From the NCBI RefSeq assembly GCF_030317035.1, contig NZ_JASZYK010000013.1, positions 1-64,000 of the forward strand: 64,000 nucleotides of DNA. Direction: 5' to 3'. The notes under the pieces were generated by a model. That model was given only the letters and a program-made list of their open reading frames with translations, ran no database searches and was not told where the DNA came from. The stretch comes from Variovorax sp. J22G73 (GTDB lineage: Bacteria; Pseudomonadota; Gammaproteobacteria; Burkholderiales; Burkholderiaceae_C). Below, piece after piece: positions 58,967 through 64,000 of the stretch. How positions within the stretch are numbered: position 1 is the stretch's first letter; the number at the start of each line of letters is the position of its first letter. A program made the translations under genes and the position numbers.

Positions 58967-59991
58967 ACGAGCGATCCATGCGCAACAAGATCTACATCTC
59001 CGATGTCACCTTGCGGGACGGTAGCCATGCGATCCGTCATCAGTACTCCGTGCCGGATGTGCGTCGGATCGCCAAGGCGCTCGACGATGCACGGGTCGAT
59101 TCCATCGAGGTGGCGCACGGCGACGGGCTGGCGGGCTCCTCCTTCAACTATGGCTTCGGGGCGCACACCGACCTCGAGTGGATCGAGGCGGTCGCATCGA
59201 CGGTACACTTCGCGAAGGTCGCAACGTTGCTGCTGCCCGGCATCGGCACCGTGCACGACCTGAAGGCGGCGCACGCGGCCGGTGCGCGGATCGTGCGGGT
59301 GGCCACGCATTGCACCGAAGCCGACGTCTCGCGCCAGCACATCGAGGCGGCGCGAGCGCTCGGCATGGACACGGTCGGCTTCTTGATGATGAGCCACATG
59401 ACCACGCCACAGCAGCTGGCGCAGCAGGCCAGGCTGATGGAGGGTTACGGCGCCACCTGCATCTATGTCGTCGATTCGGGTGGTGCGTTGAGCATGACGG
59501 ATGTCCGCGACCGGTTCCGGGCGCTGAAGGACGTGCTCGCGCCCGAGACGCACACCGGCATCCATGCCCATCACAACCTGAGCCTGGGCGTGGCGAACTC
59601 GATCGTCGCAGTCGAGGAGGGCTGCGACCGCGTCGATGCGAGCCTGGCCGGCATGGGCGCGGGCGCTGGCAACGCGCCGCTCGAGGTGTTCATCGCCGCG
59701 GCCGAGCGCCTGGGCTGGAACCATGGCTGCGACCTGTACACACTGATGGACGCCGCCGATGACATCGTGCGGCCCTTGCAGGACCGGCCCGTGCGCGTCG
59801 ATCGTGAGACGCTGGCGCTCGGCTACGCAGGCGTGTATTCCAGTTTCCTGCGGCACGCGGAACTGGCCGCCGCTCGCCATGGCCTGAAGACGGTGGACAT
59901 CCTCGTCGAGCTGGGGCGGCGTCGCATGGTGGGCGGACAGGAAGACATGATCGTCGACGTCGCGCTCGACCTGCTGAAGGCCGCGCCATGA
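58963..59991 (+). CDS. mhpE: 4-Hydroxy-2-oxovalerate aldolase
   Basis: 342 residues, HMGL-like TIM barrel. DVTLRDGSHAIRHQYS carries the catalytic Arg18 and Asp19 and His22, and GIHAHHNLSLGVANSIVA gives the metal-binding HxH. It splits 4-hydroxy-2-oxovalerate to pyruvate and acetaldehyde; the acetaldehyde passes to MhpF. Overlaps mhpF and mhpB by 4 bp each. MRNKIYIS five codons later is an alternative start. Confidence 0.95.
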   Translation: MNERSMRNKIYISDVTLRDGSHAIRHQYSVPDVRRIAKALDDARVDSIEVAHGDGLAGSSFNYGFGAHTDLEWIEAVASTVHFAKVATLLLPGIGTVHDLKAAHAAGARIVRVATHCTEADVSRQHIEAARALGMDTVGFLMMSHMTTPQQLAQQARLMEGYGATCIYVVDSGGALSMTDVRDRFRALKDVLAPETHTGIHAHHNLSLGVANSIVAVEEGCDRVDASLAGMGAGAGNAPLEVFIAAAERLGWNHGCDLYTLMDAADDIVRPLQDRPVRVDRETLALGYAGVYSSFLRHAELAAARHGLKTVDILVELGRRRMVGGQEDMIVDVALDLLKAAP

Positions 59992-60920
59992 AGGTGCTCT
60001 GCATCTCCCACACGCCGCTGCGCGGGCACCTCGATCCGGCGGATTCGGCCATGGCCGAGATCGACGCGCAGATCGAAGCGCTGCGCGACAGGGTGCGGGC
60101 CTTTGCGCCCGAGCTGGTGGTGCTTTTCGCGCCCGACCATTTCAACGGTTTCTTCTACGACCTGATGCCGTCGTTCTGCATCGGCACCGCGGCCTCGGCC
60201 ATCGGCGACTTCGGCACGGTGGCCGGGGAGCTGTCGGTGCCGACCGCGATGGCTTCGGCCTGCGCCGCCTCTTTGCTCAAGCAGGGGATCGATGTGGCAG
60301 TGTCGCATCGCATGCGGGTTGACCACGGCTTCGCCAATCCGCTGCAGGACATCTTCGGCGGGTTGGCCGAAGTGCCGGTGATTCCGGTCTTCATCAACTC
60401 CGTCGCGCCGCCGCTGCCGGCCCTCGCGCGCAGCCGTGCGCTGGGTCGGGCGGTTGGCGTCTTCGCCCGGTCCACGGGCAAGCGCACGCTGTTCATTGGC
60501 TCGGGCGGGCTCTCGCACGAGCCGCCTGTGCCCCGCTACGCGACTGCGCCTGCGGACGTGAAGGAGCGCCTGATCTCCGGGCGCAACCCGCCGCCCGCGA
60601 TCTCCGAAGCGCGGTTCGATCGCCTCATGCAAGCGGCCACGTCGCTCGCGCGCGGCGATCCGCAGTTCAAGCCCTTGAACCCGCAATGGGACCGGCAGTT
60701 CCTCGACTTGCTGAAGGAGGGCCGGATCGCCGAGTGCGACAGCTGGAGCGACGAGGAGGTGGGCCGCATCGCGGGCGATTCGGCGCACGAGGTGCGGACC
60801 TGGCTTGCGGCCGTATCCGCCGTCGAGGCGGATGGGCATCCCACCGTCGATTTCACGTACTACCGAGAAGTACCGGAATGGATCGCGGGCTTCGGCCTGC
60901 TCTGGGGGAACGGCAAATGA
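59988..60920 (+). CDS. mhpB: Extradiol ring-cleavage dioxygenase (MhpB-like)
   Basis: 310 residues, LigB-type class III extradiol dioxygenase close to 2,3-dihydroxyphenylpropionate 1,2-dioxygenase. Seen: MKVLCISHTPLRGHLDPADS, LFAPDHFNGFFYDLMPSFCI, RMRVDHGFANPLQ (His113) and SGGLSHEPPVPRY (His177), which correspond to the two catalytic histidines of E. coli MhpB. It opens a catechol-type ring with O2 and Fe(II). The operon holds no ring hydroxylase, so the dihydroxy substrate must come from elsewhere. Confidence 0.93.
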   Translation: MKVLCISHTPLRGHLDPADSAMAEIDAQIEALRDRVRAFAPELVVLFAPDHFNGFFYDLMPSFCIGTAASAIGDFGTVAGELSVPTAMASACAASLLKQGIDVAVSHRMRVDHGFANPLQDIFGGLAEVPVIPVFINSVAPPLPALARSRALGRAVGVFARSTGKRTLFIGSGGLSHEPPVPRYATAPADVKERLISGRNPPPAISEARFDRLMQAATSLARGDPQFKPLNPQWDRQFLDLLKEGRIAECDSWSDEEVGRIAGDSAHEVRTWLAAVSAVEADGHPTVDFTYYREVPEWIAGFGLLWGNGK

Positions 60921-60950
60921 CACTCGATAACGGAATCAAAGGTGAATGAC

Positions 60951-61679
60951 ATGACGAACACGAACTTGAGCGGAAAGACGGTCCTGGTCATCGGCGGCAG
61001 CGCCGGAATCGGCCTCTCCATTGCGCGGATCGCGGCCAGCGAGGGTGCTCGCGTCCATGTCGCATCCCGCGGCGTCACCAACCGCGAGGGAAACCTGGAG
61101 GCGGCGACTTACCACCAGTGCGATGCGAAATCCCAGGAGTCCCTGGACGAGCTCTTCGAGGCGATTGGCCGAGTCGACCACGTCGCCATGACGGTCCACG
61201 AGTCAGCCGCGCGGCTTGGCATCGACACGACCGCCGACAAGATGAATTTGGATGCGGTCATGGAGTACTGCAACGGCAAGTTCTTCAGCCAGTACCGTGT
61301 CGTCAAGGCTGCGCTACCGTACCTGGCGAGCGGCGGGTCGATCACGCTCACCTCCGGTGTCGCGAGCCGCGCGACGATGGCAAACCACTCCGCCATCTCG
61401 GCGGTGAACGCGGCGATCGAGGCTTGCGTCCGGCAACTGGCCAAGGAACTCGCGCCGCATCGCATGAACGCCGTTGCGCCCGGGGTCACAGCCACCACGA
61501 CCTACGACGCGATGTTGCCTGCCGCCAAGGAAGATTTCGTGAAGAAGATCGTGGCCAAGGTCCCGCTGCAGCGGATTGCCAGCGCTGAGGAGGTTGCACT
61601 CGCGTACATCTTCGCAATGAAAAGCGGATACGTGAGCGGAAGCGTCATCGACGTAAGTGGAGGTCAGCTCGTCGCATAA
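60951..61679 (+). CDS. SDR-family oxidoreductase
   Basis: 242 residues from the ATG at 60951, with AAAGGTG 6 bases upstream; a GTG 9 bases earlier is an alternative. Cofactor loop VIGGSAGIGLSIARIAASEG. The catalytic tyrosine of the usual YxxxK appears to be replaced: the block is SGVASRATMANHSAISAVNA, with His-Ser-Ala-Ile-Ser instead of Tyr-xxx-Lys, which would make it catalytically unusual. The end is typical (SGSVIDVSGGQLVA). Last gene of the catabolic operon, 31 bp after mhpB. Confidence 0.87.
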   Translation: MTNTNLSGKTVLVIGGSAGIGLSIARIAASEGARVHVASRGVTNREGNLEAATYHQCDAKSQESLDELFEAIGRVDHVAMTVHESAARLGIDTTADKMNLDAVMEYCNGKFFSQYRVVKAALPYLASGGSITLTSGVASRATMANHSAISAVNAAIEACVRQLAKELAPHRMNAVAPGVTATTTYDAMLPAAKEDFVKKIVAKVPLQRIASAEEVALAYIFAMKSGYVSGSVIDVSGGQLVA

Positions 61680-61876
61680 TAGACATCGTGGACTGCCCAT
61701 CCAAGCACTCGGCCATCCTCAGCCAGCCACTCCGCAATCCACTGCTTCGCCCACGCGTGTCCCCGGTATATCGGCCCAAAACTCTCGATCACTTCGCAGT
61801 CTGGGTGAAGCGTGTTCAGAATTGCGTTCGCGTCATGCGCCCGCCAACCGGCGATGTATTGTTCAAGCAAAGTCAT
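61664..61876 (-). pseudogene. SnoaL-like (NTF2-fold) protein, truncated
   Basis: 70 residues, MTLLEQYIAGWRAHDANAIL then NTLHPDCEVIESFGPIYRGH and AKQWIAEWLAEDGRVLGW: the first half of a SnoaL-like domain (normally 110-130 residues). The frame then runs into the complement of the SDR gene's 3' end and stops. The break at about 61683 marks where foreign DNA joins the older chromosome. Confidence 0.65.
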
Positions 61877-62135
61877 GAACTTTAGTGCTGAGCGTTGTAA
61901 TGTGCGCCCCGCCATCGAGGTTCGACAGCCGCGCGGGGCGCGAATCATAGACAAGCTGGTCACGCAGTTCCACACCGAACACCCCGAGCGCTACCTGCTC
62001 GCTTACGTCTACGGCTACCTCGGCGAGCACGACCTGCTGAAGATTCGCACGGACGCCGAGAAGTCCTTGCTACTGGCCGTACTCAACCTCGTCGAGTGCA
62101 TCGCAGCCGTCAACGCAAGGCCGGCGGGGCTGTAG
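61875..62135 (+). CDS. Small hypothetical protein
   Basis: 86 residues. The end (RIIDKLVTQFHTEHPERYLL, AYVYGYLGEHDLLKIRTDAE, KSLLLAVLNLVECIAAVNAR) is helical and protein-like, without a known family. Its ATG overlaps the divergent SnoaL start. Could be remnant of a longer gene. Confidence 0.4.
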   Translation: MNFSAERCNVRPAIEVRQPRGARIIDKLVTQFHTEHPERYLLAYVYGYLGEHDLLKIRTDAEKSLLLAVLNLVECIAAVNARPAGL

Positions 62136-62166
62136 CTGCACAGCGTGCCGGAAACCCAACGGCTAC

Positions 62167-62835
62167 CTACAGCGCTGTCCATTTACGCGCGGCCTTGTAG
62201 GCCGCTTGAGCCTCAGCGATGAGGCCGGCTTTATCGGGGCCATCCTCAAGCTGACCGGCGACTTCCAGAATCTTGGCATCCACCCGTGTGTCGTCTGCCG
62301 GCGAGTTGACTAGGAGTATCTTCATCAGCTGCAGCGGCCCGATGTCAACGCGCGAGGTCGATGCATCGATCTTCGCCAGCTTCTTCTCGATCGCCGAGCC
62401 AAATGATCTATTAGAGCTCAGTCCGACGGGCATCACCGCCAGCCACACGTCAGCCATCCCGGGACCAAGGCACGCCCGGTTGATGACGTGATCGGCGTCG
62501 AGTTGGCTCATGTCAGTTTCTGAAGTTCCATGCAGCTTGGCATGCGCAATCATCGCCTCGCGATACCTGTCGCTGGCCGATTCGACCCAAATTCCATCAT
62601 AGGTGCGGCCCAATTTGTCGACCACATTCACCGCCTCATCGCGTGCAAAGCCATCAAGGGGCCTGAGCTCGAAGCGCCGCTTATCGACCCAGGCCTCAAG
62701 GTTCGCGAACCCTTGGAACATCGCCGGCGGCATCACGCCATGCTTAGCGTGGTAGAGGTCGACGTCCATGCGTTTCATCACTGTGTAGAAGGTCGATCCG
62801 CTAGGGAGCTTCCCATCTGTCTTGTGTTGCGCCAT
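62167..62835 (-). CDS. Hypothetical protein with HNH-like motif
   Basis: 222 residues, no signal peptide. The stretch MSQLDADHVINRACLGPGMA followed by WLAVMPVGLSSNRSFGSAIE resembles the D-H...N/S-N-R arrangement of HNH-type nuclease or toxin cores (DxDHvxxr...pv..s.NrsfG). The N-terminal 100 residues (TFYTVMKRMDVDLYHAKHGV ...) are unfamiliar. A toxin or nuclease role is inference only; no immunity gene is recognised. Confidence 0.55.
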   Translation of the reverse strand: MAQHKTDGKLPSGSTFYTVMKRMDVDLYHAKHGVMPPAMFQGFANLEAWVDKRRFELRPLDGFARDEAVNVVDKLGRTYDGIWVESASDRYREAMIAHAKLHGTSETDMSQLDADHVINRACLGPGMADVWLAVMPVGLSSNRSFGSAIEKKLAKIDASTSRVDIGPLQLMKILLVNSPADDTRVDAKILEVAGQLEDGPDKAGLIAEAQAAYKAARKWTAL

Positions 62836-62982
62836 GACCTAGCCATTGAAGTAAGTTCAGCCGAGCATGACGTGCAGCGCACCGTCAGCCTCGGCGCGTC
62901 TCACACTTCCGCGATCGCGTTCTCCGTTCTTCCTTATTAAGTTGCATACATATATGCTGCCTCAAAACACTTGGAGGTGGAG

Positions 62983-64000
62983 ATGAATCGAGGCTACTGG
63001 AATCGCGCCGCGCGGTGCGCGGCTGCCCTGTTTTTCCTTGTCGCGCTGAGTGGTTGCGGAGCGATCACTTCAGTTCGAGAGGCTATGTACTACAACTCGG
63101 ATATGGCCAGGAAGGCAAATGACAGTCTGAAGGAATGCCGGGCTACGTCTTCTCTCGAAATCCGGCATCCCATGGACCATCGTCCGGCGAGCGCCGAGGA
63201 ACCAGACTGCTATAGCGTGGTGATTTCCACGTCCAGTCGTGCACTGGGCGATATGAGCATCAGCCCCTCTGCGTCATCCGGCGAGTACCGAGGACCGATG
63301 GCACCGCAAGAGTTTGGACGAGCAAGCTCTGCAGCTGCTGTGCTCGGTCAGATTGCATGGCCTGCGGTTCTAAGCAAAATTGTCTATCGCCGCTACGCAC
63401 CCGAAGCCGACCGCAGCGACTGCAACTATGAAGCTGGACTGCACCCGCTAGGCCGAATTCCAATCGCTGCTGCAGGACGATGGGAGTCTTGGGAGACCAC
63501 TGGCGATGGCTGCAAGGCAATCGGCGGACTCTTCTATGAAACGTTCATCTATCGGCTGCGCAATGGGCCAGTAACCCAGGCATTCATCGTTTTCCGAGGA
63601 ACCGAAAACTACTCGGGCCAGGCTCTCACGGATTGGTCCACGAACTTCGCGATGGCGATGAATATTGAACCAAGCCAGTTCAAGGATGTTCGCCGCAACG
63701 TAAAAGTCATCATCGCGAGATTGAGAGTGCAGTATCCAGGCGTACGAATCTTTACTGCAGGTCACTCGTTGGGAGGAAGTCTTGCGCAGCTTGCCGCCTA
63801 CGTGAGCAAGGACATCGACATCGCCTACGCTTTCAACACCTCGCCGGTGAGTGGCTGGACAGCATTGCGGGAACAGCAAGAGCGGAACCCGCCAAAACGA
63901 TCATCGAGAACCAAGATCCTGCAATCATCCGGGTCGTGCAGGAAAAAGAAGCTCTTGGGCTGTTCCGGATCGTCTCGAATGCCGCGAACACTGCTGTGCG
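62983..64000 (+). CDS. Class 3 lipase-like lipoprotein, frameshifted, runs off window
   Basis: Begins MNRGYWNRAARCAAALFFLV with lipobox LSGCG; GGAGGTGGAG precedes the ATG. The hydrolase part has AFIVFRGTENYSG and the elbow TAGHSLGGSLAQLAAY, then AYAFNTSPVSGWTA. After about 63885 the sequence that matches the family (TIIENQDPAIIRVVQEKEAL, GLFRIVSNAANTAV) is in a different frame, so a single-base shift breaks the gene; the original frame gives only Arg/Ser-rich filler to the window edge. Similar in plan to the lipase at 28.4 kb (RVYESNEILSNLRIFHKIFY at the same position). Either a young pseudogene or a sequencing error. Confidence 0.75.
   Translation, partial: MNRGYWNRAARCAAALFFLVALSGCGAITSVREAMYYNSDMARKANDSLKECRATSSLEIRHPMDHRPASAEEPDCYSVVISTSSRALGDMSISPSASSGEYRGPMAPQEFGRASSAAAVLGQIAWPAVLSKIVYRRYAPEADRSDCNYEAGLHPLGRIPIAAAGRWESWETTGDGCKAIGGLFYETFIYRLRNGPVTQAFIVFRGTENYSGQALTDWSTNFAMAMNIEPSQFKDVRRNVKVIIARLRVQYPGVRIFTAGHSLGGSLAQLAAYVSKDIDIAYAFNTSPVSGWTALREQQERNPPKRSSRTKILQSSGSCRKKKLLGCSGSSRMPRTLLC

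Overview
The window looks like accessory chromosome from a high-GC beta-proteobacterium of the Burkholderiales, most likely a Variovorax-like Comamonadaceae. That is inferred from codon and GC character, from the type of amide and aromatic catabolic gene sets, and from the mix of MarR, IclR, HxlR, TetR and LysR regulators. No rRNA, tRNA, CRISPR array, origin or intact insertion sequence was seen. Large parts are catabolic islands separated by decayed genes.

Layout. 1-2.7 kb: the end of a two-component flavin monooxygenase set (luciferase-like monooxygenase fragment, SDR, flavin reductase fused to an FCD-like domain). 2.7-6.0 kb: a gene graveyard (HpaI-type aldolase, IS66 and ring-cleavage hydrolase remnants) around a GAF-domain gene. 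6.0-8.3 kb: a MarR regulator overlapping a ClC channel gene. 9.65-20.2 kb, minus strand: a ten-gene amide operon encoding a UrtABCDE-type importer, aliphatic amidase AmiE, a MoxR-type AAA ATPase, a VWA protein, and the AmiC/AmiR sensor-antiterminator pair. 20.6-26.9 kb, plus strand: an acrylate pathway (AcuR, DddA-like GMC dehydrogenase, AcuN-like CoA-transferase, AcuK-like hydratase, a second AcuR-like regulator, AcuI). 27-46 kb: a mosaic of small accessory genes (lipoprotein lipase, M15-lysozyme fusion, GNATs, GST, VOC, YcxB/YidD, DUF427, MFS/HxlR) mixed with broken genes and transposase scraps. 46.3-61.7 kb: an IclR-controlled aromatic meta-cleavage island (aldo/keto reductase, MFS, VOC, LIV-type ABC importer, hydrolases, MhpC-D-F-E-B homologues, SDR). 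61.7-64 kb: a truncated SnoaL gene, unknown genes and a frameshifted lipase.

Main result. The two divergent halves at 9.65-26.95 kb read as one system: short-chain amides are imported, AmiE releases ammonia and the acid, and if the amide is acrylamide the acrylate is handled by AcuN/AcuK/DddA (to malonate semialdehyde) or AcuI (to propionyl-CoA). Two control layers can be read in the intergenic DNA. Three near-identical AGAC-N5-GTCT operators lie at the amide-operon leader, the acuR promoter and the dddA promoter. The amide-operon leader also holds a strong intrinsic terminator preceded by a hairpin with the A1/G4 hexaloop expected of an ANTAR (AmiR) target. A second regulon, with three copies of an 18-bp site (CGTGCACYCAGTGCMCAA), joins the operons of the aromatic island. 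Functions are inferred from motifs and context; no database search was run.
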